A stretch of DNA of 64,000 nt from the NCBI GenBank assembly GCA_022829145.1, contig CM040764.1:8045144-8109143 (forward strand), read 5' to 3'. The notes beneath the pieces are model-generated. The model was not told the DNA's origin. It did not search any database and saw nothing but the letters and a program-made list of their open reading frames with translations. The first letter of the stretch is position 1; each line of letters opens with the position of its first letter. Source of the stretch: Albula goreensis (Eukaryota > Chordata > Actinopteri > Albuliformes > Albulidae). Shown here piece by piece: positions 35,120 through 48,660 of this stretch. The position numbers and the translations under genes are program-made.

Positions 35120-38100
35120 ACAGAATTTGGGGCAGTTGCTAACTTTATTCCCTGGAATTTCTCGGTTTAACACAGTTGGGGTGTGCTGTTGTGACAGTCA
35201 TCTCAGGAGAAAACAAAATTTAAATAGGCTACACCTGGGATGATAGGTTCTTTAATGAATGATCAGCTCTTTTCTTAAGCACTTTTCATCGAGTGCAGCG
35301 GTGACACTTTAAAAGTGCTGCTGTGTATAATAACCTGAAGTGTCCTCATTTGCATGGGAGTTGCTGTTTAGCAGCCTGAACAAAACAAAACAAACAAACA
35401 AACAAAGAACAGCTGGTACAGTAGCTGCATTTGTGCCTTGTTTGGGAGTGGAAGGTTGTAGCAGATTTACTCATTTACGAGAGGTGTTGGGCGTCTGGGG
35501 AGACAGCACTTAGCTGAACACTTTGCATAAATATTGAGCATGGTTTATACCACTTTTGAGATAAACAAAAATTTGGAATTAATTGGGAAACAAAATAAAA
35601 CAAACAAACAAACAAAATCTGGTACGGTAGTTGCATTCATGCTAGGTTTGAGAGTGGTTGCATTTTTGCAGATGTATTTATTTTCAGGAAGATGTAAGAG
35701 TTGTGTATTCAGGGAGTGTAAACGACAACAGTTACCAGAATGCTTGAAATAAATATTGAACATGGATTCATCCAGTTTTGAGCAAAATGGAAATGAGGCA
35801 TTAATTAGTAAATTGCTATGTTTGACTTTCCCCTTTTCTGCAGAGAGGGAACCAGATGAAGACAGACACAAATTCTTGGCACTAAACTGAATCTCACACA
35901 GTCGCACCGGGGACCTAAAGTCAGGTTAGCCAAGGTAGGCCCAGCCCTTCACTTCCAGCACTGTTTCACCTCATTGCACAGAAATTATTAACAGCACACT
36001 GGTACAAAAATGGCAATACAGAAGCTGATGGAAAGGTACAAAATTCAGACTTTAGTGCCTCCAAAACTGCATACCTCACTGTATATTGCTGCCATTTATG
36101 CCACCAAAAATGTATACACTTGGAAAGTATATAGCAGAAAATGCAATATTAAAATCAAAACTCAGCATACGCGTAACATTGAATTTGACTTTATTTTCAC
36201 TAGGTACCATAACTTGCCTGAATTGATATACCTGGTGAAATGCATAGTATGATGACAATGCAAAAAACACTGAGTCATGGGGTTCTGGGTTCCCCTATAT
36301 AACCCGAACCCTCCAAACCCGCGGCACTGTAATCCAGCAGTCACAGCAGTATGCTGAGGGACCGCAGAACTGCCATAAGTATGTCACTGGTGCCCATGTG
36401 ACTGTGGGTGTGGTCAGGAAAGCAGGGGACCCCCATCTGACTAAAACCACTCCCACTTTCCCTTGACCAGAAGTACCTCACTACATAACTGCTCACATTC
36501 CACACATGAACCAACTGTGGCATTAGTCACTAAATCACTCTTTAAATATGAAAATACATTCCTATGCGTTTAAACCACATGAGTCAGTATTCGTGGATGT
36601 AATTTGGATGGAATAACTCTTAATTAAACTCAGTGTGGGCAGTGACCCTGTTACATTTTTTATCATTTTTAAAATGGGTTTTCACTTGATCCTCTTCAAC
36701 GTACCCTAACATTAGTGCTAAAAATGCTTAGAAAAACAATCTCATTCCATGTTTATGGATCGGCACTTCTTTGTGACATTTAGAGTTATAGGACAGGCGA
36801 TAAAATATTTATGGCTTTCTGGAGTATCAGTCTCATGATTTTCCTTTTTTTGTGGTGTATCTAAATTTGTGCCACTGGTATTAAACCAGAACCTGGAGTC
36901 TTAATCCTCAGTTATGAAAGTAACGCACAGAAAATTATATCTATTAAAAAGAGCAATTTCTCTTGCCTGACAGCCTTTTGTGTACACTGTCAGGTACACT
37001 GTACACGGTTGCTGGTGCAGTCATAGCTGTAATAATTACAGAAATGTGTTGTAATGATTTTTCTGACTGTAAGGTTTTGTTTATTGTGTTGTGTTATGGG
37101 TAAATGATCAACAGCAAACCTATGGACAAACCCAGACATCGTGTTCTCAGCTGAGAATGAGTGATAGTGCATTGAACTTATTTAACTGGGACAGTAATTA
37201 GTGATTTGGGTGGATGCTATTCTGAGATGAACCTGAAAATGTTATATCTGATCTATGTTTTGATTACATGTGACAGTCTTAACACCTATTTAATGACTAT
37301 CGAACGTACAATCTTGTTATTGGATTATGCTCAAAATATTAATTTAGCTGATATCCCTGAAAATGTTTCAGTGAAACAAACAGCATTTTAAAAAAGCTGT
37401 ATGCCAGCCTTTTTGTAGGTTTTACCACTGCGCTTTTACTTTGATGAATGAATCCATTTGTATTTCCTCTGCCATGTCTGAGTCTGGGTTCTTTAAGTAA
37501 ACAAACCTTGAGGAAACATAACCACCTGGAAGAGCCTAGCAAAGAAAAGGCATGCTATCAGATTTAATGATGTCCCAAACCTCCTTCCACTGTGGGGAGG
37601 GCGTACAAGGCACTCAATCCAATTTCTAGAAAAGGTAAAAAAGATATTTCTCTGAACTTTACTCCACTAAAAGATGGGGAAATGGATTAGTAATGAACAC
37701 ATTTATAGGGAATAAACTTCTTTAGTTGAGGAGTGAATGAGTTGCTCGGTGTGTGATTGTGGGAAGGGTGGAAGAGGATGGTTTGCACTGCTGAAGCTGA
37801 CGGTCAGTCACACACAGGAGTGCACATTACAGGTGTAATTTTTTTTGTTAGTTTTTCACCCTTTTCTGACAGTTTTTTGGTTTTTTCCCAATTCACAACC
37901 CAGTATAGGATCTACACCCATCATCACTCAAAATTGCAACATTGTGGGTCATCCTTTGATTATTCTACCTTCCTATTCATCTCTGTGATTTGAAATATAA
38001 ATCTCACAAGGGTGTATAGTCACGCAAAACACTGTCACATTATTATGGGATAAACACAGAAGTCACTGTTATGTATGAGCCTATGAATATATGTCAAGGA

Positions 38101-38342
38101 TAATCAGTAAACTGTAATTGCTTACATTTTAAAAGTAACCTTCCCAGCCCTGTATGTGATGAATCTTTGTATCACATTTCAAATGGCAGATGTGACCCAT
38201 GCCAACCCAGCACAGTTAGAGCAATACAGGTCCCTAAAATGTCATTACACTATTTCTAATCTCTCAGAAACACAGACCTACATAACACTCTTAATGATCC
38301 TTTGCTCTTTGTTAAATAGGTGTGAGGCGATTCCTCCAGAAA
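35120..38342. other. Intergenic; short (AAAC)n tracts, otherwise unassigned
   Basis: AAAC tracts lie at about 35380-35405 and 35595-35617. The two sit in partly similar surroundings (AACAGCTGGTACAGTAGCTGCATT against AATCTGGTACGGTAGTTGCATT, both followed by TTTG..GAGTGG), suggesting a local duplication of roughly 220 bp spacing. No gene is supported; frames of 120 and 80 codons show no domain. Confidence 0.45.
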
Positions 38343-38535
38343 CATAGGACTCCACTACATTGTTAATGAGGGTAATCTCTCAATTATGAAGGTGCAAAAC
38401 CAAATGTCAGACATCATTAGTTATCCTGATTTCTTGATGGCATAGGACTCTATAGCATTATTAACAGAGCTTATATCTCAATTACAAAAAGGTCTGTAAA
38501 AACCAAACATCCTTTGGACCACATCATGAATACCA
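38343..38535. repeat. Diverged tandem duplication, about 98-bp period
   Basis: CATAGGACTCCACTACATTG at 38343 and CATAGGACTCTATAGCATTA at 38441 are followed by the same series: GTTAAT or ATTAAC, TATCTCAATTA, AAAACCAAA and CATC. About 70 percent identity by eye. Confidence 0.6.
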
Positions 38536-40139
38536 TATGGTCACTATGGGAACAGAGTTGCTTTCAATTAGTGGCCTGATCAGCATTTATCATTAGTGAG
38601 CTCGGGTCCCATTGCTCGGCTAGGTGAATTTCTCTCCGGAGCAGGTTTTAATAAGACACTGCATGCAGCAAAGCATTTCATCTTTTAAGGTGACATGTTT
38701 TACCCTTGAGCTCTCCGTTCATTTGTTTTAGCCTTTTAAGAGATGAAAGGAGAGGGGCTGGACATGGGTGGTTGCTACTGTTAGAACAGAACACAGAATT
38801 AACCCTTTACAGTCACGGCTTTTGCTCTGCTGTGTTCCACGGTTTGGATTCAGTCGTTTATCGTAGTGTGTTTTCAGGTGTGCCTTTCCGAAAAGATTAA
38901 GCAAGGTATCCAAGGTGTGACTGAAGTACATGCGCAGTAGGGGCAATTGTGCATTTGAAGGTTGCTTTGACCTAGACGTTACAGCCTAAAAACTGAAGCG
39001 CTCTTTTTGAGCCACTTCTTCGATTAGAGTAGCTCAGTGGAGATGTGAGTGATGGAGACTTTGCTATGGCCCTGCAATGGAAGTTTGACTATAGTTTAAC
39101 CTCTGAAAGCAGTTATGGTATAACAGACTATGTGTATCAGATACCATATTATGTTAATGGCTCCTTAGCTTATCAGGTAGCTCTGATACTGTTGTGTTGT
39201 GGTAGTATAATGGATAAGTGGTATGTTAGTTTAATGGAGTGTAATATTTTTATGAAAAGGTGCAGTAGTTTAAAGAAGGTATGGAAATTTGCCTGAATTT
39301 TTTAGGTAGTTCAGCGAGGCATTACGTGCTACAAATACAAATTTTATTCAATGTATACATATACAGCCGCTTAAACGCAAAGATCAGTGAAATACAAAAT
39401 AATCACATCCAATAAATAATATCCAGGTTGATTCCAGAACCTGAGGTACATCACTCCACTGAGTGAGCTGTCTTCCAGCCTCGGCAAACTACTTTATACA
39501 TGGAAATATCCAAAAGCTGACTAAGTACTTTCAAACAAACCAAATTTAGTTTCTAAAAGGCTTCTGAAACATTTTGAACATTTTTGGAAATGTTCCCTGG
39601 ACGTGAAATCTGTCCAGTTGTATTACCACTTACACAACATTTGCATTGAATGGTTTGTTGTTTCAGCAATATTCTGAAAACATTGCTTTATTTGCTTCCC
39701 ACAAGTGTTTTTGAAAACACCATTTGTTTGAAAGGCCAGGTGGTTGGTATATGAATGTAATATTTCAAGAATGTTATGTTCTAATCTTACGGGGGAATTG
39801 TAATCTAACTTTAGGAGAAGGACACACAACCCTTTATTTCAGTATCAGGATGTATCAGAAATGTAGTGTATCAGTATCTGTTTCAGCATCAGTGTCTGAG
39901 AAACCGCACATATGACACTAGAACACCCTGTAGATATGTAATAACTAATTATTAAAATAACTGTGATTATCCTCATGCTGAATGCAGATCAAAATGGATC
40001 CTCGTGACAATTTGACCTAACGTTACAGAAATGTGGTTAACTGCGTTATCTCTCATATCAGTGTGAGGTGTGAAGTTTTTAACAGACAATTAATATGATG
40101 TTTGTTTTCACTCAAACATCCATGAAAACTGTGCGGTTT
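38536..40139. other. Intergenic; nothing firm
   Basis: TTAATGG- and TATGTTA-rich text at 39100-39250 reads open for 83 codons on the + strand, but no domain or splice context supports a gene. Confidence 0.45.
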
Positions 40140-40500
40140 GACTCTCCTCTCCTCTGTTGTTCAGTGAGGATATACCGCTGTTAAATGCAAAGCCGCGCAC
40201 ACACTAAAACGGGTTTTTCTATGCCAGCGCGTTGTTCCCCTGAGTGTTGGCCACTGAGTAATACCGTGCTTGTACTCTCTTGAGTGGGCCATCAATCTTT
40301 CTGCATAATAATGTGCTACTCTCCACTCTATTAATCCGCCTGCTAATTTACACACAACACAAGCAAATGGCTTTAATGCAGCAGTCACTTTTTACAATGC
40401 TGTTTGGTAGCGTTCACTCTGCCTCGCAGACATTTCCCTTTTTGTGTTTTTTAAGCATAATGTCTATTGTTATCAGGCAGGTTTATTTATTGCAGTGCTT
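40140..40500. promoter_or_regulatory. Candidate conserved non-coding element with TAATCC word
   Basis: Contains CTGCATAATAATGTGC, CTCTATTAATCCGCCTGCTAATTTAC (TAATCC at about 40332, an OTX/PITX-type site) and GGCTTTAATGCAGC. Repeat-free and motif-dense; conservation untested. Confidence 0.35.
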
Positions 40501-43029
40501 GTAATTGGTATAACTTGAGCCTCTCTGTAGCCTTTTTCACAAACCAGTAATCTTAGTGTATGGCTCCAGGGAGACTACCGTGTTGTACCCTCTCAAAAGA
40601 CTTTTCGAGGTACAATTATAAGGCGACAAGCTTTAAAGCAAACTTTGGCTGTCGCTGCTGTGTGTTGTTGAATGAATTCGGGTCAGTAAAAATACAGAGC
40701 TGCTTGTGGCAATGGTGAGAAAGATTCTAGTCTAAGGACATGAGTAAGTTTTAAAAATGAAAGCACGCCGGCGAAATCCCAGAAACGCCATTCTGTAACG
40801 TGCCATGAAGACGATCACTCAGCACCATTAAGAAATGATTGATGCTGACCTTGTCCTCTGAGGGTGCGAACGCGCCCCACACAGTCACAAAACCACCACT
40901 GAGGGAACACTAGGGCTTTTCTATTTCTTCTGTTACCCTCCTGTACATCATTAATCTGCACATTCTTATTCATAAAAACATGTCATATCTCCCAAACCAC
41001 AACTATTTCAGCAAATGAAATTATGACTGCATTACATCATATAACATCATGTCTTAGTCACATGTTTTGAATAAATATTAAAGTCATACAGCTCCACAAG
41101 TGATGATGCAACTTCTCTCCGTGTGTCAAACTCAAAACGGAAACCCAGCACCAAATATATCATATGTTATATGCAGAAATGTAATTGTATAGCAGCATCA
41201 TTAAAAATCAGCAAACATTTTCAAAAGATAGATAAACAACCTTTATCCTTAATTAGGGATTATGTAGCGGAAAGGCCATTTAGCACTGTGCTAAGGATAT
41301 AATGGCCTGCCATATGCCAGAGTCACAGCGTTAAGGATGCACTGCACCAACAAGCAAAGAGAAATGAGAACTGCTGGAAAGGTGGAAAGTGTTGTGATTG
41401 GCTGCAGTGACACCTTTGCCACGCCCTCCACTCATAGGCGAGGCAGATATTACCCAACTGTCCTTGGCATCAAGTGCGTTCGTGCTGTTCAAGTACCACC
41501 ATTAATGATAACTCTCTTCACTTTTCCCTCCTTTATGTACAGGTCCAATTTGACCCATTTCAGCGTTTAACATCACAAGAATTTGAATTTCACTTGATTT
41601 TTTCAGTTTGCTACTTAATTACCTCTTCAACCCAGGGGAAAATGCTACATGAACATGAACATATGAAAAGTAAAATCACATTTAACCAGTTTTATGCTTT
41701 TACAGTGTCTTTATCCCATTAGGGTGTAAATGAACTGTTCAGGCCAAAACTGACCTGGTGCTTCAGCTTAGAGGTTGGAAATGCAGGAGAGAGACAGTAT
41801 AAATAAAATGCTGCAAAGTGTGTTTTATACTGAATACCTTCAGGCTATAAAACTATATGTATTGTCATTGTTAATGAATGATTAGTTGGTGAGTGAGGTA
41901 AGAAAATACAATTTTGGAAGGGTGAAATGTTAATTATGATTTCTTTGAGGTAATTTAGCCAAGCAGAGTGAAAACTGACCCTCAAACATAACTGATTTGA
42001 CCCCAATCTGAACATAATAGAAAGGTTAAAGGGAGTTTGTGTGGCTGCTATTGTTGACCACATTTACATCCTGAAATTACAGCCTCTGTGAAATGGCTTA
42101 ATTCATCTGACATTTTGATCAGGAGCCGCTGCATCTGTCTGTCACTGAAAACAGTGTCGCGTTTTGGGATTGCTGGGTCTGATGTCACCGATTCTGACGT
42201 TTCCGTTGTGCTGACTGTGGGGTTTTGCCTGTGCTGAGTCTTTCATTTCGGTATTCAAGTTGGTCCCTTTTCGGTTTTCTCCTCTCGCCTCCATAGACGT
42301 TTTCCTCTGGTAAGATCTATGGCGCCGCATTACAGCAAAGCTCAAGGTGCGTCCGGCTGGAAAACAGCAAAGCTTTAACACGACTTAATCCTGCAGAATG
42401 CCCCTCAGAAAAGATAACTCTCCCCCCAACTGCCCAGCCCCACAGCACAGTATCTGTCTGAATCACAATACAGAGGATGGCTTTCTGTTCTGAATAGCCC
42501 ATAGAAAGTTACCACTCTTCCCATGTCAGATGAAGGAAATGAAATCACAAGAAAATCTTTTCTCTGGGTAAACAGTCTGTAGCTGGGAGATAAGTGCTTT
42601 ATCCTCCAGACGTCTATACATTCAGTAACCGTTTGCAGTTTCCCCCCAAAAAAAATCGAAATAAGAAAAACCAAGTGAGAGGGCAAAGCCGTGCTTGAGG
42701 ATAGAATAATTGTTTATCTTGTTCTACACAGAATCTACTGAACTGATCCATGTAAGTACCCCAGTAACAGTACTCTAGGCAGTATGATTTCTAATGCATT
42801 ATCATATTCATAGTCACATATGCAAGGCCATAACCTGTACAATGGATTTATATTTCATTATGGGTACAAAAATCATTTGGCTTTGGAATGGTATTATTCT
42901 ATCCAAACTCTTAAAACACATATACATTTATTACTCACAGGAAGGAAATTATTTCGCCCTCTAAGAAAGAGATTACACTCTCCATATTTGTAGTTGTGTG
43001 CACTGGTACAGAACAGCACTGAAAGATGG
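40501..43029. other. Intergenic; nothing firm
   Basis: A mirror-like patch near 41270-41320 (GGCCATTTAGCACTGTGCTAAGG, with TTAGCA and TGCTAA arms) can form a short hairpin. Frames of 60-93 codons on both strands lack domains. Confidence 0.4.
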
Positions 43030-43190
43030 TTGGCCTTTGGGTGGCGCATGGACTCACATGATCACAGTGAGGTCATGTGCCCTTTGGCTGAGTTGTTTGG
43101 ATCTCAGCCACTCAATTTCCTGCTATGGCTGGAGGTCTAATTGTCAAGGCAACAACTGGGCTTGCCTCACCTGGGAACAATAAAGGGTAA
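43030..43190 (+). mobile_element. tRNA-derived SINE-like repeat, copy 2
   Basis: TTTCCTGCTATGGCTGGAGG, TCTAATTGTCAAGGCAACAA and TTGCCTCACCTGGGAACAAT align with the body at 14664 and with 48590-48640. The tRNA-like head is badly decayed. Confidence 0.4.
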
Positions 43191-44270
43191 AGAGGTTAAA
43201 GGATCCCACCATTTTGTTTTGTCTTTTTAAACCCTCCTGTTGTCTCAGGGTCTAACTTAACCCGATTTCCAGTAAAGACAATTCCAAAATACCATTGTGC
43301 TATATATATTAAAAAAACAACTATTGTCTGCTGTTTTGTTCAACTCATTTTATTGTGTTTCACCACATTTATTGATGAGCATTCCAACAGGAATAGACAG
43401 AGAGAGTGTGCTTTTAATGTGTCAGAACATTTGTGTTGTGTAATGGGATATTAATCACTTCTGGTCACAGTGTTTCCTCCTATCCAAACAAAATGTGAAT
43501 AAGCACAATAAACAATACACATTTTAAAAAGGCACCCCAAAATTCTCAGCTGGACTTGGAATCTCTAACCAACTGTATAGTTAGTCAGGTTATGGGTGCA
43601 TGTCCAATCATGTGCAAATCCAAAGTATATATCATTAAATCTAATCACACACAATATGTATCTGAAAGACTGCAGAGAAGCCACTGTGCTAGCTCTAAGA
43701 GGTTTTGTAGAGTTAAGAGATGAATTTGTGCAAGGGGAAAATGGTGAGCTTGCATTTCACAGGTTTATTTTCATAAACACATCCTTGTTAACACCAGTCC
43801 TCACATTTCAGCACAAATGCATACATTTTACATGGGGAAGCTGCCAACTTTGCTGTTGAAATTGAATTACTATGCAGAGTAATAGCCCTTATTTCACATT
43901 GAAAGCTATAGAGTTTAAATCAGTCTTAATTTTATTTCCAGAAAATTTGATGTTGTTGATTGACAGAGTTTAGTACATGAGACACATATTGTATTATTGC
44001 TATGTGCTGAGAACATTAATACATAAATACATTTTAAAACAGTTTAAATGGCTTGTGGTCAACCTAACAATTAATGTGTCATAGAAGCATAACAGTCATG
44101 TGCTTTATTTCTCCCAAAACATAAATTAGAAAAACAGTTTGAAATAAATTAATTTGTGCTTTCATTAATTAAAATTAAACTTTAATTAAGAGTATGGTCA
44201 CTGTTTGAATGAGGTTGCTTTATATTCAGAAATCTCTGAAGGGATGCCAATTTTATGTTTTTACATTGTA
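43191..44270. other. Intergenic; nothing recognised
   Basis: AT-rich with ATTAATTAAAATTAAAC-type words near 44160; no gene or repeat assigned. Confidence 0.5.
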
Positions 44271-44430
44271 GGGCTTGATGTACTGAAGCTTTTAGTAAGC
44301 GCTGATGCAAAAAGACTAAAAGAGCATTTAATTGGTTGAGGTAGTTTGTTTGCTCCAATCACAAATCATGTCACTGAAATTGCGCATATGAAAATTCTAA
44401 CATGGGCTAACGGCTTTGATAAAGCTGGCT
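44271..44430 (-). mobile_element. MITE with about 20-bp inverted ends, copy 1
   Basis: Left end GGGCTTGATGTACTGAAGC and right end CTTTGATAAAGCTGGC are diverged inverted repeats. The interior (GAGGTAGTTTGTTTGCTCCA, ATCACAAATCATGTCACTGA) is the reverse complement of 60330-60380 with few differences, so these are two insertions of one non-autonomous DNA transposon. No coding capacity. Confidence 0.7.
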
Positions 44431-45840
44431 AATGGCGTATTTAGGCCTCAAATAGAGGAAGATGTCGTGTCTGGGGTGAACACTGACTGCGAACCAACAC
44501 ATTTGGTCTCTTCAAGGGCATAATTCAGTTCAGCCAAAACAGACCTCACATTATAGCATACGTTTCTTTGAGTGTTTTCTACTTTACTGAAGTCAGGAAA
44601 ACTTGTCCTTTTGATTGTGCTAATATAGAATAGCAAGCACCCCTAAAAAAAACAAAGCCTGTTTTGATTGAATTACATATGCCCTTGAACTATTATCATA
44701 ATATTTTGTACATAACAGCAAAAAGTATGGGCATTTCTATTTTTACCTCAACAGACTTGCATCTAAAACATTCAGCTAAAATGCTAAAATGTTCAATTTT
44801 GTTATGATGAAACCACATCGAACCCATATGCAATTGCAGCACTAATGTGCTCAACCATTAAGTTTCCCAAACAATGATGTCGAAAGGCTGAACTTTATAA
44901 TATAATATTGTTTGGTCAGCTAATGTGTTTTTCCAAGCATTTCTCATATATATTATTAGGGTAAATTGTTAGGAAAATTCACTCACATATGAATGTTTTG
45001 CTTTAATAAAACAATATATCACTGTTCTGTGGATACATTTTAGCAATAACCAGAATCTCAGTCTTGTTCCCTGAAGCCAAAGAGACGATCCTAAGTTCTT
45101 TTATTTCAATTCCCGGGTGTATCTTCAGTGAAAGGAAGCATTTGTTTAGTTCTTTAATTTGACAGTCCTGCTTCCATATATCTATAAACGATAGCCTTCA
45201 GGTGCTCTCCAAATCAAACTATTTTTCCACTTTGTTCCTTAGAGACTGTATGGGCGGCTTGATAACTTGTAAGTATTGCTGTAGATGTGGTTTAGATGTG
45301 TCATAATGAGTTATGATTAAATGACAATAAAATGGGGGTGGATTCATGATGTAACGGTGGAAAAAATTAAGCATCATTCTTCTGGTCCCAGTTTTTCTCC
45401 AGAAAGCTTTTCAGCATTTTGCTCACAGTCCAGTAGGCAGTAAGGAGTTGATTTATATTACATTTATATTGGCATACCTGATAGCTAAAAGTCCATCAAT
45501 GAGATAAAGACACCAGAATTGAAAAATTACTTTGGTTAATGTGTTCTATATCTGTGTTTTTAATTCTTGTCATTTCTAATGTGTAGCCAAGATGTCTTTA
45601 ATTCATAGATTTAAGGTTGTTTTTTGCTTACATAGAATGATCGTACTGTAAAGTAAAATGTTACAAAATGTCTAATTCATGTAAAATGACTTAAGAAGAA
45701 GATACAGATAAACCACAGATAAAATCGTAAAAGTTGTATCCCGGAGGCAAGCCCTTAAATCCAGTCACACACTTGAGTGGTCAAGCCCAAATTACCTCTG
45801 CTCTCACTTTTATCACTACAACTTGATGCTTTTTTGGGGG
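44431..45840. other. Intergenic; nothing recognised
   Basis: AT-rich DNA; TAAT words throughout but no clear cluster, gene or repeat. Confidence 0.5.
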
Positions 45841-46020
45841 CCGGAGCTGTAACACAGATGTTTACGGGTGTGATTTTCATCGTAGGACACGGCTGTAACC
45901 TTGAGCAGGGTACTTGACTTGAATTGCCTGAGTAAAATATCCGGCGATATAAATGGATACTGTGCTAAAAAGTAAGCCGTTAAAGTCCCTCTCGATAAGG
46001 GGAGTCTCACATGTAAATGT
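45841..46020 (+). mobile_element. tRNA-derived SINE, fish type, copy 2 (diverged)
   Basis: It follows the element at 33531 in order: TGACTTGAATTGCCTGAGTA, AAATATCC, CGATATAAATGGATACTGTG, GTAAGCCGTTAAAG, TCTCGATAAGGGGAGTC and ATGTAAATGT. The A box is almost lost and the tail has substitutions, so the copy is older than copy 1. Same orientation. Confidence 0.75.
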
Positions 46021-48499
46021 GAGATGATGAATATTCATGCTCGGATCAGAGCGAAGGGAAGTGACAGACTGCAAGCTCATCTTCGGCCTGTGTTGTCTGT
46101 TCACCTCCAGCAGGCGCAGAGAGTTGATTTCTCCCTGGGTGTAGCAATTTACTCGGCTCCATGAATCTTGGGGTCTTTGATCACTGGACTTAGGGGTCCG
46201 TGCATTTGCCTGTTTTTTTTAAAAAAGACACAAATGCTGTTGTTCAGGGTTTTTATGTGAGGATCCCAATAGGATTTCCATCACCAAAAAGCCTTGTATT
46301 TCTGTATTTCATATCATTAATGGACAACAGGAAATTGCCCCATCATTACTATTACATTACATGGCTTGTTTCAGTGGCTTCCTTCGTGTTTCCTCTGCAT
46401 TTTAAGACTTGCTTCAGTATTCAGTATTGCCATTACTTAACCATTATATATATGAATTATTTCTTCATAATTCCAGTTATTTGTAATGCTTGGTTCAATA
46501 TTTTCATTACATTGTCATAGTGGGTAATTGTGATGAACTAAATGATGACAACTCAACCACATACTGTATGTATCGTATCTCTGTTTCTGTATGTGTATAT
46601 TTATGATTTCTTTGTGGGTTGTATTAAAGTGAAATGGAATGAGAAAACCCATGTTATATCATGAAAACATGCGCATCCAGGCAATGTTGTTGTTAGAATA
46701 TACTTTTAGTTGTTAAAATAAATTTTACTGTAAGGTGCATTGATAATGAAATTATCTGAGCATTCTATTTAGCAGTGCTCACATGAATGTGGTATTACTT
46801 AGAAGTATGATTGACCAATCAGCTTCCGGGACTGTAATTGAGTATGGTATCCTCGTAAGTGAGTATGGTTGTGCTGCAAGTATAAATTATACTGGGTTTA
46901 ACATGACGAGAGTGCAGAACAAATGTCCATTCAGTGTCTATGAATGTGACTTGTGTGCCATTTATTTGAGAATTTCAGGATAATACCCTCAATGTGAAAC
47001 CTCCAGTGTATTCACTGCAAAGATTACAGTGCTATGACTTTAGATAAAGAAGCAGAGCTAGAGGGCAAAGTTCTAGCAATTATTTAAATCTGCATTAATT
47101 AAATGTCTTTTGGCCTTCAGCGAAAAACTGTTTTTCAAGTGTAAATAGCTCTCAGGTCTGAATGTGAACTTTTGCTGAACTGTTCTCCATAATATGGGAA
47201 CGAGACAGTGACCTTCGTTTCAGAAATTAGCAATAATAAGTGTTACAACTCAGTGTAATCAGACGAAATTTGGATGGGGGTGGGGTAGCTAAAAAAACCT
47301 GATGATGGATAAAATTCTCTCTCTCAGCAGAACTATGCTTTCTTCCTTCCCCGGGCGCTGTTCATAACTGAATAACCGAATCCTTCATCTACCACAACAG
47401 TAATTTTGTGTTGCTGCAAATGATGCCGAATCATGTTATTCAGCACAGTAATTTATGTGTTATTCTGTTGCATTGTGGGAAATTATCAATAAGCAAAACT
47501 TCAGCACTTTTAAGAATACAATTCCCCTGAGCCTTTGTGCTGTTAATTTTTTTCTTGTGTCTGTAGGCTTCACTGTTTGTTTATTATCTGCAGGGTATGG
47601 GAAATTGTTGTCCCTCACCATGTTCTGTGTATATTCATCTCTTTTCCTCTGAATCTGAAATCCGTTGCCTTTCTGTAAGTCCTTATCTAATGCAAGCACA
47701 CTCTTCGACATTGTGAAACAGAATACATTGAAAAATGTGAGATCTTAACTTGCTTTTCATATTTTTGTTCTGACAAGGGGCCCTGTCCTTTTAATGCGAA
47801 TTTAGATTGAATGTTATTTAATTTTTTTTCCATCTTCAAAAAAAAAAAAATCTCGCTAATACATTTAAAATGTGTTCACTGGGTCTGTGTGTCTCCTTAT
47901 CATTGTTTTAAAATGAACATTTCTGATGATAAAACATGTGGTCGGTCCTTTGTGGGTAAAGAATGGAAATCAGGCTTACAAGACAGGGCAGAGTCACCAC
48001 TAATATAAAATCAGTCTGTTTAATTTATTTTCCTGATCTCTTAATCTTGGAAAGGTGGACAGAAGGATTGAATGGGGCTGGCCTTACCATTTTGAGTAGC
48101 TGGTCAGACACTTTGCCATTGACTTAATAAGTAAGGGATTTGCTGCACCCTTTTTTCACTGGCTTGTGTTCTTATCCATATGGTTGACTAAGATGTTCTT
48201 TATGTGTCACACAATAATTGAATGTTTTTTTCCCTCACAAAAGTAATACATATTTTCATCTTGAAAAAGTGTATCCAAACCAGCAAGTTTGGACTTGGCC
48301 CATGTGTGTGTTTCTCTCAGGGTGTGACATTCCCCACATGCTGTTAAATTAAATTGAATATAACAGCAGGTGCTCATTTTCCTCATTTTTAATGATAATA
48401 AATAAACCGGTCGCAACAGTGAGCAAGGCAGAAGGATGTTCAGGAATTAAGGACCACTCACTGTGAAGAAAATCAATACGCTTAAGAAAAAAGCTCTGC
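46021..48499. other. Intergenic; nothing firm
   Basis: AT-rich; an A13 tract at about 47839-47851. Frames up to 106 codons (46200-46520) are hydrophobic by AT composition and unsupported. Confidence 0.5.
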
Positions 48500-48660
48500 A
48501 GCTGGAGGTTTGTAGGTGGGAAGCAAGCATGAGCTCCACTCCTGGGTGTTCAAATCCCACCCGCACCTTTACTGCTTTCGCCAGTGGTCTGCGTTGACGA
48601 GGCTACGATTGGCCCAGCCTCACCGGGACTCAGGAGGGGCTCAGCTAGTTGGGTTTTAGG
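48500..48660 (+). mobile_element. tRNA-derived SINE-like repeat, copy 3
   Basis: The B box GTTCAAATCCC at 48548-48558 matches the polymerase III consensus. Downstream, CTTTCGCCAGTGGTCTGCG, ACGATTGGCCCAGCCTCACC and GGGACTCAGG match the body order of the copies at 14590 and 43030. Confidence 0.5.
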
